A stretch of 22,479 bases of DNA from Circinella minor (lineage: Eukaryota; Mucoromycota; Mucoromycetes; Mucorales; Lichtheimiaceae): assembly GCA_016758965.1 (NCBI GenBank), contig JAEPRB010000434.1:1-22479 (forward strand), written 5' to 3'. Made by a program: the position numbers and the translations under genes. Positions 1-9,551 of the stretch are shown here, in pieces. The first letter of the stretch is position 1. Each line of letters starts with the position of its first letter. A model generated the notes under the pieces. It was not told the DNA's origin and did not search any database. It saw only the letters and a program-made list of their open reading frames with translations.

Positions 1-152
1 GGTTGAAGTGATTTGGCCATTTCATTTGTGTGGACCACTGCATCTTCCAGTTGTTGTTCCAATTGAGCTTGATGAATATCTTCTCTTCTTGTTGAAGAAC
101 CTGCTGCATTATTTTGACGTCGTTGACATTGTTGTTTTTGTGGTCGAGGCAT
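1..152 (-). CDS. 5' end of an unidentified protein, running off the window
   Basis: An ATG at 152-150 on the minus strand opens 50 codons with no stop before the window edge. The product starts MPRPQKQQCQRRQNN and is rich in Gln, Arg and Asn, followed by a charged stretch that could form a helix (EDIHQAQLEQQLEDAV). I do not recognise the family. A basic, low-complexity N-terminus of this type is common in fungal transposon-encoded proteins, and a similarly basic start (PRAKGQKKAAKKRAR) occurs in the DDE-like remnant near 21926, but that is only a resemblance in style. The sequence upstream (153-250) is AT-rich and could be its promoter. It could also be a chance open frame. Confidence 0.35.
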   Translation of the reverse strand, partial: MPRPQKQQCQRRQNNAAGSSTRREDIHQAQLEQQLEDAVVHTNEMAKSLQ

Positions 153-252
153 AATTGTTACAATAAAAAGAGAAAATATAGAATAATAATATAGAGGAGG
201 ATTACAAGCCGTTGTAATAATCGTCAACGTTTATATAGTTTTTAGTCCATTG

Positions 253-473
253 CTGCTGAGCAAAGATTATTTTATTGTTAGAATAGTATTTATTTCATCA
301 GCTTACAATTCTGATTTGGGGTTGAAAAGCTTAGTATGTATGCTGAGTAGAACTATATGCTATTAGCTTATGATTTATAATCTTGGCATAAAATGCTTAG
401 CATAGTTCTTTGATTCAACGAATTGTAAAGAAGTAATTTCAAGAAGTTCTTTTTTTTATTTTTTGCTCAGCAG
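253..473. repeat. MITE-like inverted-repeat element, about 220 bp
   Basis: A perfect 12-bp inverted repeat, CTGCTGAGCAAA at 253-264 and TTTGCTCAGCAG at 462-473, bounds a segment with no coding capacity. Inside it further patches pair imperfectly: CTTACAATTC near 301 with GAATTGTAAAG near 419, and AGAACTAT near 349 with ATAGTTCT near 395. The whole segment can therefore fold back on itself, as expected of a non-autonomous DNA transposon. I could not find a convincing target-site duplication next to the repeats, so the exact ends and superfamily are unknown. Confidence 0.4.
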
Positions 474-802
474 TAGATCACTCAATTAAGATATTTTTTA
501 AACTATCATATATGATACTATCCTTAATGTTATATTTTTTTTATATGTTTCCTCTCCAATCAAACTTTAACAAAAAATAAACTATTATTATAATGGTTAG
601 AAAACACACTTCTGTTTTATTTTTTATTAAGAAACATTCATGTTTTGACAACATTTTTGCTTGGCTTCCCGTGTTACACGCGAGTAATCGAACATATTAG
701 GAAATTTCATATTGAGTTGAAGTCTGCTTGACGCTCTGGACGTGAGTCTCGGACGCACTGCGTAACTCCAATAATATGCCCTACATATTTTTTGAAAATA
801 AA
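474..802. other. Non-coding stretch with a GC-richer island
   Basis: The interval is AT-rich up to about 640. A GC-richer island at 650-790 then carries an open minus-strand frame of about 50 codons ending at 627, including YAVRPRLTS and FDYSRVTREAKQK. It has no good start codon, and the sequence TATGTAG just upstream on the minus strand could be a splice acceptor, so it may be the last exon of a decayed gene. I recognise no family. Confidence 0.2.
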
Positions 803-2128
803 GGGTTAGGTCGAGTAACAATAGCAGAGCATTACATCCCTACCACATCCGACACTCCCATCTGGTCCAAGCCTTTTCGTCTCTCCTGGGAAGAAGAAAC
901 TCACTTATGAGAAGAAATTAAAACTATGCTCGAACTTGGTCTGATACGTCCATCCACAGGTCGTTATTTGTCCCCAGTCTTCTTCGTGCGTAAAGCAAAT
1001 GGCAAGTTAAGACTCGTCGTGGATTATCGGTCGTTAAATAAACAATTAGTAATTGAAAATTATCCCTTACCTCATATTGATATGTTCTTAAGTTCCTTGG
1101 CAAGTAATGGCGCGCCATCATACTTTTCAACTTTGGATGCTGCCTAAGGCTATTGGCAAATCAAGATGGCTGCCGATTCAGTGGAAAAAACCAGATTTAT
1201 CTGTTCGGCGGGTACTTTCGTCTTTAACGTTATGCCTTTCGGTTTAGCGTCTGCTGCCGCGACCTTCCAAAGAACAATGACGACGCTATTGGCTTCTTAT
1301 ATCGGTAATTTCGTTCAAGTCTCTATAGACGATATCATTGTTTATTCCTGTTCTCTCAAAGAACATTGTCGCTATTTGCAGTTGGTATTCAACGCTTGTC
1401 ATTCGGTGAATCTCCAGTTACGTCAAGAGAAGTGTGTGTTCACTGCAAGTAAGGTAGAATATCTAGGCCATACTGTTTCCTCAGCTGGTGTAGAACCAAA
1501 CAAGAAAAACGTAGAAAAATTATTAATAATGAAGGCGCCAGTCGACCGAAAAGGCGTACGCTCAGTATTAGGCATGGCTGGTTTTTATTGTCGTTTTGTT
1601 CCACTGTATGCTGATGTAGCCGAACCGTTGACAAGATTATTGAAAAAAGAAAAAGAATTTGCGTGGGGAAAAGAACAAGAAAAAGCTTTTCTCGCTCTAA
1701 AGCAAGCCTTAACACAGCCACCTGTACTTTCATTTCCCGACCGCCGTCAAAAACAAATACTAACAACTGATGGTTACAGCCAAGGCTTATCAGCTACTTT
1801 ATCCCAAGTTCCTATTGAGGGCGGTCAAGAAACTGTAGTTGCGTATGCATCAAGGGTAGTACGTGGTGCCGAAAAATCGTATGCTGCGACTCATTTAGAG
1901 GCATTAGCTTTGGTTTGGGCCTGCAATAAATATCGCCATTATTTAGCAGGAAGAGAATTTTTAGTGCGAACCGATCATTCATGCCTACGTTTTATTTTTG
2001 GTCCTCATGCAAAACCACCAAGTCCTAAGATACAAAGATGGGCCGCCGCATTAATGGAATTCAACTTTACCATCGAATATATAAAAGGCGAGAACAATCC
2101 AGCAGATGCACTATCACGTTTAATATAA
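803..2128 (+). pseudogene. pol: Ty3-type reverse transcriptase and RNase H fragment (old element)
   Basis: One reading frame encodes the core of a Ty3/Metaviridae reverse transcriptase followed by RNase H. Visible blocks are the entry segment (HYIP..PFRLSWEEE, from about 830), SPVFFVRKANGKLRLVVDYRSLN (962-1048, given here as a block), VMPFGLASAAATFQ, and SIDDIIVYS at the catalytic site. The RNase H part has TTDGYSQG, THLEALALVWA, RTDHS and ends with NPADALSRL. Two stops interrupt the frame: TGA at 908-910, where relatives usually have a charged residue, and TAA at 1145-1147 within DAA*GYWQI. The usual YxDD is SxDD (codon TCT at 1322-1324), which would be expected to impair polymerase activity. 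Gag and protease are missing upstream, so it is truncated at the 5' end. The integrase of the same element probably lies at 2806-4089. Confidence 0.88.
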
Positions 2129-2805
2129 TTTTTTTTTGCTATTATTATAATCGCTCCATATATTCTTATTTTATTTCTTATATATTTTTTTTCTTTGTAT
2201 TTCTTTTTTTTATTCTATATCGGGATAGTCTGACCTTCCTTTTTAAATTTTTACTCTTCTCTTTTTCTCGATAATTTCCCTTTTGATAATTTAACTTTAT
2301 ACTTCACTATGGTATTTCCCTTTTATTTTTGACAACAGAATTATGCTTTCCTTGGATAAGGATATTTTATGATAACGATCTAGTTTAGATATTTTATACT
2401 TTTTTTCTTTTCTATTTTTCTATAAATTGAACAATCTAATAAAGAATGAACGAGAACTCTCTTTCGCTTTCTCTACTTTCCTTAATTTTTTTTTTCTGAA
2501 GTCCACTATTATACATATCATATATGTTATTTTTATTTTATTTTTACTCGAAGTGATATTTTATCCCTTATATTTTCCTTTATTCTTATTCTATCCATAT
2601 TGTTAGATTCTATCCTTTCTTTTATATATTATTGGTTTATTCGATATTGTCCCCGTGCTCTTACCTTCTTTATTTTTATTCTTGTTTCACCAAGACGTTG
2701 TACTTTATTCATTTTCGTTTATTTACTTTCGATTTTTTTTCTTTCTTTTATTATTATCTTATCCCATCTTCTTTAATGGATTACCCTTTTTATTTATCCA
2801 TCCTA
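2129..2805. other. Pyrimidine-rich spacer between RNase H and integrase
   Basis: These 677 bp separate the end of RNase H from the first recognisable integrase residues and are very AT-rich, with long T/C runs on the plus strand. The open frame across part of it (from 2632) translates into aromatic, low-complexity sequence with no match to pol. Ty3-type pol normally runs from RNase H to integrase without such a gap, so this is probably inserted or badly decayed sequence. I found no TG...CA ends with flanking duplication that would make it a solo LTR. Near 2422-2450 there is a TATAAATTGA...AATAAAG context resembling a promoter or polyadenylation region, but this is weak. Confidence 0.35.
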
Positions 2806-4089
2806 CATTATCTTTCTCGTAAGAGATACCCCCTTGATTCCACCAAGAAAATCAAATGCAAGATCAGGTTCCATGCTAATAAGTTCATGTTAGTAGATGG
2901 TCGTCTGTATGCGCGTATGGACGAACCTGGCGTCCGTGGGGCCAAATTATTGCACGAAGGAATTGCCAACGATATTATTCAAAAGGTACACTCTGAAGGT
3001 CATTTCGGTGTAAATAACACTTGGCGAAGACTAAAAACAATTTACACTGGTCCGGCTTTATTCGAGAAGGTGCACGCTATCGTCCAAGGTTGTAATACGT
3101 GTCAGTTTCGAGCACGAGTGAGAAGAACCAGGTTTAACCTAGCTAAACCAATTGATACTCCATCAGATCCATCCTTTATGGTTGGTTGCGATGCCGTTGG
3201 GCTAATACATTATGAAGGGAAATCTCCCAGATATTTACTGGTGGCCATCGATTATTTAACGCGTTGGCCTATCGCTGTAGTAGTCGAAAATATAAATGAA
3301 GAAACCATGGCAGAGTTCCTCTTCACCAATTTGGTGCAAATGTTCGGTGTCCCACGTTATTTGTTAACGGATAGAGGAACCAATTTTAAATCTTCTTACA
3401 TACAAGAATTCTTAAAAGGTCTTGGCTGTCGTCATCTTACTACAACTTCAGCAAGAGCACAGGTGAATGGGCTCTGCAAGCGCATGAATCAGTCCGTAGT
3501 TCAGACGATAGCTAAGTTGGCGCATGAAAACGATGATAAAGAAGGTTGGGAGAAGTATGTTGGGCACACGTTGTTGGCGATCAGAACGATGCCAAATGAA
3601 GCTACAGGACTGTCACCAGCGAAAATGTTATTCGGTTATGAATTACATACTCCGGCAACTTGGCTAGCACCTTGGGGTGATTTTATTGAAGGAGAATTGG
3701 TGGACGCCATTATTAGTTGTACCAAGGTGATTGAGCATATGTCCGGACAATTATGGGGAGAAGCCAAGCAAAGGGCTAAGGAATGAAAAAAGTAGGATAA
3801 GATCCTATACAATCAACGGATTGCCTTTAGGAAGCCATTCAAGGTTGGCGAACAGGTGTTGATGTGTGATAAGATCCCGCAAAGCAAATTTAGCGATAAA
3901 TGGCTAGGTCCAATGGTAATTGTCGGCGTGGGCAGAAATGGTACGTACTATCTGGAAGGTCTAAACGCGAGGCGGTTGACTGCTGCAGTTAATGGTGATA
4001 ATTTAAAAGCATTTATCGAAAACCGTACGATGATTCCCGATGTGCAAGTGAAACGTGCCATGAATCAGTATCAAGCATGGATTGACTGA
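2806..4089 (+). pseudogene. int: Ty3-type integrase with mutated catalytic Glu (old element)
   Basis: The frame shows the full order of a retrotransposon integrase: linker (HYLSRKRYPLD), KFMLVDGRLYAR, the zinc-binding region (HSEGH, then CNTC), the catalytic core and a C-terminal domain with KWLGPMVIVGVGRNGTYYLEG. Catalytic residues are Asp at 3190-3192 (GCDAVG) and Asp at 3370-3372 (LLTDRGTNF). The third position, 35 residues later, is Lys (AAG, 3478-3480) where the family has Glu, so a D-D-E site has become D-D-K. TGA at 3784-3786 and TAG at 3793-3795 interrupt the frame before the C-terminal domain, which then continues to the TGA at 4087-4089. There is no chromodomain. The frame differs from the reverse transcriptase upstream, from which it is separated by an odd spacer. 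The protein would be non-functional. Confidence 0.88.
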
Positions 4090-4909
4090 CGTCGTGAAGA
4101 CTAATTTCATTTTTATTTATTTATTTATTTATTTTTTTTCTAATTCCATATATTTGGTGAGACTTTCTTGGTCGATTTCTATTTGCTATATCTTTTATAT
4201 ATATATATATATATCTTTTATTATTTTCTTTGTTACTTCTTATTGGTATTTCGGCCTGGTGGGCGGTATTGACATGGTGTAATGTGCATACCGTTACCCA
4301 ATTTTTTTCTCTTTCCTTATATATATTATTTCCAATATTAGTATAATCCCCATTATAAATAACATTATTATTATTTTTTATCTCTTTCATTATTAGTAGC
4401 ATTATTGATTATAGTCACATGTTATCATCAAATATTCTTATTATAGTATAAAAAACCATTGTGCCATTTTATTAGATCCCACTTTTGATTCTTTTCGCAA
4501 TTGCTGCTTTTTACAAGAGCAATTGGAATGTTCTACTAAAGCTATCGAATATTCTCACGAAAGCTATTAACTATTTTTACAAAAGCAAATAGTATAAATA
4601 CTCGACCTTTTTCACTCTCAAATTTCTTTTCTTCAGTTCTCTTTTACTTTAAGTTCTATCTTTAACTTTGTCTTATCTTTTAAATAAATTATCCTTTTTT
4701 AAATAAATCCTTTCATTTGGTTTTCATTTAGCAATTTTATTAAGACTTCTCTTTTTGTGGATTCAGACGTACAATTCCTGAATATTAGAACTCCCACATA
4801 CTATTTATCTATAATTATTAAGCTACTTATAGCCTTTAATCTATTTTCTTTACATAAATCATATCAATTTTATATACCGAAGCTCTTTGTTACGACAACA
4901 TACACTTCA
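4090..4909 (+). repeat. Candidate LTR of the old Ty3-type element (left end not defined)
   Basis: This gene-free stretch lies between an integrase end and a gag start, where an LTR is expected. A TATA box (TATAAATA) lies at 4593-4600, followed by pyrimidine-rich sequence. The segment ends in CA at 4908-4909, two bases before a TGG-starting candidate primer-binding site. The left boundary is unclear: TG dinucleotides at 4095 and 4278 are both possible and neither follows a good polypurine tract. It also contains a (TA) run at 4198-4213. If right, one LTR would serve both the pol on its left and the gag on its right, as in tandem copies joined by LTR recombination. Confidence 0.35.
4593..4600 (+). 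promoter_or_regulatory. TATA box upstream of the old gag
   Basis: TATAAATA, followed by CTCGACC and a pyrimidine-rich leader. It is 548 bp upstream of the gag ATG at 5148, a plausible place for the LTR promoter of this element. The solo LTR at 6686-7153 has a very similar TATAAATACTC context. Confidence 0.45.
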
Positions 4910-4911
4910 TT

Positions 4912-4929
4912 TGGTGCTCACTACAGGGG
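4912..4929 (+). other. Candidate primer-binding site of the old element
   Basis: TGGTGCTCACTACAGGGG begins with TGG, the complement of a tRNA CCA end, two bases after a CA that could end the LTR. The chromovirus in this window also has two bases between LTR and primer-binding site. It would pair with a tRNA ending GAGCACCA; I cannot name that tRNA from the sequence. The leader to the gag ATG would be about 220 bp. Confidence 0.35.
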
Positions 4930-5147
4930 ATCGTTAAGTTATTTGCCATAAAGTACATCAAATAACACTTGGTCCACCAAACTTATACATTACTATTTTT
5001 CAATCAGACAAGTCAGAATCTAATAGCTCATTAGCAACCTAATTCGACATAAATCTTTTTACTTTATTTTATTTTTCAAATAACATACACCTGAAATTTA
5101 TCTTTACTGCCAATTTATCAATCCCAATAAAATAATCAAATACCTCC

Positions 5148-6685
5148 ATGACTACCTCAAGCTCCATGCATGCTCCTAACAATAATGATACTGATGTTGG
5201 ATCGTCTTTTTCACCTGTGTTGGCACACGGCACCGACTCTTTGAGCTATAAACCAAGACTGATCGACTTCTGTGGATATGAAGGAGAAGATTTCTGACAT
5301 TTCCGAGACACTCTTGAATCTTATTTCGCAATTGCAAATATTAGATCCGCAGACAGACAGGCTAGTATTCTAAATGCCCAAGTAAAAAAATATGCACGAA
5401 TCTTTCTTCAAAAAGAAATTCGTCTCAATCCACCTATCGGATCAAAATACGGTGACTTGATCAGTAAGTTGGAACAAGAATATGTAACACCCGATGTAAT
5501 CGAATATTATAAGGATGCTTTCGAGCAAATAGTCCAAGGAGAAGACAAACCTCCAAGAATGTTTCTAGGAAGAATATAACAAGCAGCTGACCTAGCAGAC
5601 CTATCTGGTAGTGAAGCCGAAGCATTAATAGAAGCAAAATTTAAATCAGCACTATTACCTCGTGTTAAGAAACATTGTTACATATGTTACATGATGGGCG
5701 CGAAATCATTCAATGATTATAAACAATTCGCATATGGCTTTTGGAGAGGACAACAAGGTACTACGCTCTACCCATAAGATAATCCCTTTGTTCCACAAAA
5801 AGCAGAAGATCGGGTACCCACTTCATGGATCACCAAACACAACCCATCAAAAGAAACATTAAAACAAGCATGTACCAAAGCTTTCCATCCACCCAACCTC
5901 AATATAGTCCCAGGATCAGAATCTCCAACCATAGATGTATTGACATCACAAATGCAAAATCTGGAATTATACCAACATGAATCATCTAACCGAAATGAAA
6001 ATAAATCACAAGAAAATAGTTTAGAAAACTTATTAAGACGTTTAATCCAAGAAGAAACTCGTAAAATCAATGAACCCCAGTTCAAGTATAATGACAACTT
6101 AAACCGCTATAACCGAAACCAATATCGAAATAATTACCAACCGTATAACAATGGAGAAGATACTACGAAAATCAGGAACGTAACGCTGAACCAAAATACA
6201 ATGGAAGACCACATCGTAATGAATGAGAAGAAGAAATATCTCCAAGAAACCGTTATGAAGAAGCTCGTCCCTACCGAAATAACAATAATATTCAGCATAG
6301 AGAAAACATACCACCATCACGACCAGACTCACCCTCAGCTACACTGGCTTACCTTGAAGCCGACTACCCAAGTAATAAGGCATTTATTTTCCAAGACGAG
6401 CTAGGCTATGCAGAATATGAAAACATAGAAAGTCGTGAATATGGTGACGCAGATATCGAGGAAGAATTATATGCAGTTCCGCAAATAAAAGGCAAACGAC
6501 CACCTAGACAATTAAGACCACAGAATGAAAAAGGTAAGGTTGTAAAACAAAACATTAAAAAGAAGGTAGAGTTTAATGAACCTACCAATAGTAAAAATAT
6601 AAAACAAAAACAAGCCACGTCACCACAGGCGAATCACATGTCAACCCAAGAACGAGGTGAATCTTCCAAAACAAAGTTTAGTCAG
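5148..6685 (+). pseudogene. gag: Gag-like protein of an old Ty3-type element, N-terminal part
   Basis: ATG at 5148 starts a frame (MTTSSSMHAPNNNDTDVG) followed by a capsid-like region: KPRLIDFCGYEGEDF, FRDTLESYFAIAN, ISKLEQEYVTPDVIEYY and LPRVKKHC. A long hydrophilic Asn-, Glu- and Arg-rich tail follows. The frame is broken by TGA at 5295-5297 (probably from Trp), TAA at 5577-5579, TAA at 5775-5777, a frameshift near 6150 (phase change by one base) and TGA at 6224-6226. After the shift it runs open to 6685, where a solo LTR interrupts it. It resumes at 7154 and again at 14228, ending in a retroviral-type protease. I see no zinc knuckle. I infer a gag from position, composition and the linked protease rather than from a diagnostic motif. 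Confidence 0.72.
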
Positions 6686-7153
6686 TGTGGTATATGTGCA
6701 CCACATAACTACCTAATCATAATAATCCTAATATAATTATAATATAAACTGACAAGCAAAGCTTATAATAAACATACATCGGTCGCTTTACAAATAATGA
6801 TCACTGTATAAATAATAATCATAACAAATCGTATATATAATAATACTCATAAATCATACACATCATAAAGAAGATCATCAAACATAAAGATGTTTATTTA
6901 TTCATATAATAATATACAATAATATCCATCCTCAAAGGATAGGAAATATAAAATAGAAACATATATAAATACTCACATCAAATTAGAAATAATAATCATC
7001 ATTCATTCTTTATCAATATCTTTTATAATCAATTCGTAATAAAAGACATATAGGATTCTCACAATATTTATTCTTGTTTTCTATTTAAATTCTATTCTAC
7101 TTTATTCTATTTAACCACTTACTTTATTTATATATTCTATTCACTATATCTCA
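6686..7153. mobile_element. Solo LTR (468 bp) inserted in the old gag, target duplication GTCAG
   Basis: The segment begins TGTGGTATATG and ends TATATCTCA, so it has the TG...CA ends of an LTR, and is flanked on both sides by GTCAG (6681-6685 and 7154-7158). Removing it with one GTCAG restores the gag reading frame exactly (codons AGT CAG continue into CCA GAA AGC), which is strong evidence for a real insertion. It has a TATA context (TATATAAATACTC near 6963) and an AATAAAAG near 7039. A 6-bp inverted repeat TGTGGT/ACCACA lies at its left end (6686-6705). It is not related to the chromovirus LTRs in this window, so it marks a third retrotransposon family. Orientation plus is suggested by the TATA box. 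Confidence 0.82.
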
Positions 7154-7203
7154 GTCAGCCAGAAAGCCATGTTAACACCATAAATAACGCACAAAACCCA
7201 CAA
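7154..7203 (+). pseudogene. Short gag segment of the old element between two insertions
   Basis: Only 50 bp of the old element remain here, between the solo LTR and the chromovirus. The frame (PESHVNTINNAQNPQ) joins the gag part ending at 6685 on the left and the part starting at 14228 on the right without a phase change. The last five bases, CACAA (7199-7203), are the left copy of the chromovirus target duplication. Confidence 0.7.
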
Positions 7204-7204
7204 T

Positions 7205-7225
7205 GTAATGGTGTAAGACCATTAC
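7205..7225. promoter_or_regulatory. Perfect hairpin at the LTR start
   Basis: GTAATGGT, loop GTAAG, ACCATTAC: an 8-bp perfect inverted repeat starting one base inside the LTR. The solo LTR at 17564 has a G in the first base after the loop (gGCCATTAC), so pairing is kept there by a G-T type pair. The 3' LTR has one mismatch (G to A at 13858). It overlaps the integrase end-recognition site and could be a structural or protein-binding site. Confidence 0.5.
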
Positions 7226-7413
7226 GACGATATATTCAACCATAAGGTTATTGATCTACATGCTTATCCGTGGAATACTAAGGATAGACGATAGCATGGT
7301 TGAGCACATGGTTGGATATAGAAATATTAGGATAGTTATTCTATATAGAAATGTTGATCATTAATATTAGATATATATTAGTTAGACGTAAATTAGCCCC
7401 TGATATTTCGACG

Positions 7414-7423
7414 TATATAAATA
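7414..7423 (+). promoter_or_regulatory. LTR TATA box
   Basis: TATATAAATA, identical in the 3' LTR and in the solo LTR at 17564-17941. It lies 4 bases upstream of a conserved hairpin and about 160 bp before the LTR end, a normal place for the retrotransposon core promoter. Confidence 0.7.
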
Positions 7424-7427
7424 AAGG

Positions 7428-7448
7428 GTTTCCTGACAACCAGGAAAC
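7428..7448 (+). promoter_or_regulatory. Conserved hairpin just after the TATA box
   Basis: GTTTCCTG, loop ACAAC, CAGGAAAC: 8 perfect base pairs with a 5-nt loop, unchanged in all three LTR copies although those copies differ elsewhere. Its position 4 bp downstream of the TATA box means it is either around the start of transcription or at the 5' end of the RNA, so it may be a factor-binding palindrome or part of the R-region leader. Confidence 0.5.
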
Positions 7449-7582
7449 AGTAATTCGTTTTTATCATATATATTCTCGAGCCCCTTTTCTTTCTACCAAT
7501 ATTTAACTATTACGCTTCCTCGTAAACTGGCTGATAGAACCCGATTGTAAGTATACAATAATCAGTCATGCGCTATTACAAT

Positions 7583-7600
7583 TGGTAGCGACAGCGGTTT
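7583..7600 (+). other. Primer-binding site of the chromovirus
   Basis: TGGTAGCGACAGCGGTTT starts two bases after the LTR end. The first seven bases, TGGTAGC, are complementary to the GCTACCA end typical of eukaryotic initiator tRNA-Met, the usual primer of many Ty3-type elements. The extent of pairing beyond about 8 bases depends on the host tRNA sequence, which is not in this window. Confidence 0.7.
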
Positions 7601-7883
7601 TATTATTTTTTTTTCTTTTAAAATAATAATTCATTTTTGCTCGACGTTATTTTTTTTATGAGCTGGGCTTATATATGAGACGTTTATCATATACACACGG
7701 TTTCTCTTAACCAATTATAAAAAAGAATATTTTCTAACGAGTCTTCTCTTGGTCTCAGACGTTTTTAGAACCCTTTTTAACAAATTATCAAAAGAACTCA
7801 AGTTTCGCCGTACCTCTCTTACTACTTCTCTACAACCTGATTCCTCGGATACTGATCATTTATACCCTGGAATTAATAATAAC

Positions 7884-9551
7884 ATGCAACAACAAGAAGA
7901 TCATCCACTTCGACGACTAGAACAGACGACTGGTTCTGTAGCTTCGGCTCCTACCCTTGGACGTACAAGTGGTCCAACTACCCCTGATGTACCTGCTTCC
8001 AATGAAGCGACGACCAACCCCCCTACTGCTGCCAATCCTAATTTCCAAGCGACGATCCAGGGGTTGCAAGACCATGCGACGACAACTGATGGTCATTTCT
8101 GTGGGATACGCCATGAACTCTCGGAGACGTCAGCCCGTCTGGTTGCCTTAGACGACGCCAATGATCATATGGTCAGTCAATTGCAAGAGTCCACCACTAC
8201 CATTGCTAATATGGAGCGACGTTTGGGTGATGCTATGGGTAGTGCTGACTCCAATTTTGCGGCAACTATTCAACAGTTGTGTGACGATGCTGCTCGTCAG
8301 GCATAGGCGCATGAACAGCAAATGCAGCAGCTTTATGAGATGTTTATTCGTTTATCATCTCAGCTTGTTGACTCACAAGCGACGCCTCAACCACCACCAT
8401 CACAGACTGCGACGACTTCGGCTCCAAGCCAGCAACCACCACAACCATCATCTTCCTCTACACCACCACCTCCTCCTCCTAATAATGTGCCCCAGGCCGG
8501 CGCGAAACCAGAAGTCAAGAACGACGTCACTGGTTCATGGGCCTCTATCCATGCTACTTTACTACGACGCCAATTCTCTAGTGGGGGTAGTAGTAGCAGT
8601 GGCAACAGCAGCGACTCTAGTATTGGCGACCAACATCTGCGATGACAAAAAAAGAAGAAGATGCCTGTTCCAGTCATGAAACTGCCTCGTCCAAGTACTC
8701 GTTTCACTGGTAAAGGAAAGCCTACTGATGTTGAAGCTTGGCTCTTCAGCTTTGACCATTATTTTTCCATGGACAAGACGATCAAGCCAAGTGTGTATGT
8801 TTCCTATGCTGCCCTATTGTTAGAAGATGACGCCCTTCTCTGGTTCCGTACCAAAAAGCTCAACAATAGGATGCCAAATGATTGGAGTTCTTTCTGCGAC
8901 GTCTTCCATGCCTGTTGGTTGCCAAAAAACAGCACACAGTTGCGACGACGCGCATGGGCAAATTGCCGCCAGCATGGTTCAGTAGCGCAGTTCACTCAAG
9001 CCTTCTTGAATTTAATGGATGGTGCCGGTTTCATTCATGAAACTGAATCAATGAACTGGTATATTGAAGCACTAAACGCTCCGGTGGCAGCTCATTTGCA
9101 TCACGAGCAACCCAAATCTCTGGATGAAGCCATCCATTTGGCTGAGCACTTTGATGGCTCATATGGTGAAGCAAGTCCGTTCCGTGTTGCTCGACATGGT
9201 GGTTCATCTATTATCTCCGGTCCACATTCACTGACTAATGCGACGTCTCCTATTGTTGATTCAAAACCACAATCAGATGGTTTTGCTTCTGGTGGCCCAA
9301 GTCCTATGGAAGTGGATAACACTGAGCATTTCCGCCATAAAAGGAATGGACAGGCAAGTGGCCTTTCTTCTAAGAAGGTTTTGGAAGAAAATCGATGCTT
9401 TAGGTGTTATGAAAAAGGTCATTTTGGACGTGATTGCCCGACGTTTAAAGATTATACACCTAAAAATAAAAATAATGGTGGACGCTATAATAATAATAAC
9501 GGTAGTCAGCGTTTTTCTCGCCCTAAGGGAAAAGGCTATAGAAAAAACTAA
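7884..9551 (+). pseudogene. gag: Chromovirus Gag with two premature stops
   Basis: Gag forms the retrotransposon particle and packages its RNA. I chose ATG 7884 (MQQQEDHPLRRLEQ) as first in-frame ATG; the frame is open upstream to about 7740 without another ATG. Order: Thr/Ala-rich N-terminus, a likely coiled coil (about 8115-8250), a Pro/Ser-rich segment, the retrotransposon gag domain (8680-9170, with VEAWLFSFDHYF and WSSFCDVFHACWL), and a CCHC zinc knuckle, CFRCYEKGHFGRDC (9396-9437). TAG at 8304-8306 (QA*AHEQQ, probably from CAG) and TGA at 8643-8645 (probably from CGA) break it without phase change. The natural stop is TAA 9549-9551, directly after a -1 slippery heptamer leading into pol. 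Confidence 0.9.

Larger units (their letters stand above)
7204..7580 (+). repeat. 5' LTR of the chromovirus
   Basis: 377 bp with 6-bp inverted ends TGTAAT...ATTACA. Compared with the 3' LTR there are nine differences, all G/A or C/T. Using the related solo LTR at 17564-17941 as outgroup, most are changes from G to A or C to T. It holds a TATA box at 7414-7423 and two perfect 8-bp hairpins. Transcription should start a short way after the TATA box and drive gag-pol. Confidence 0.95.

Noticed and set aside
2129..2805. Solo LTR insertion between RNase H and integrase.
   Set aside because: TTTAAT occurs at both sides, but the enclosed segment lacks TG...CA ends, so the match is probably chance in AT-rich DNA.
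7957..8679. Plus-strand frames of 64 and 172 codons overlapping gag in another phase.
   Set aside because: They run through His/Leu-rich shadows of the Pro-rich gag sequence; the gag frame has the domain evidence.
8387..8707. Minus-strand frame with Gly- and Leu-rich translation opposite gag.
   Set aside because: It is the antisense of the Pro/Ser-rich segment of gag, and has no independent features.
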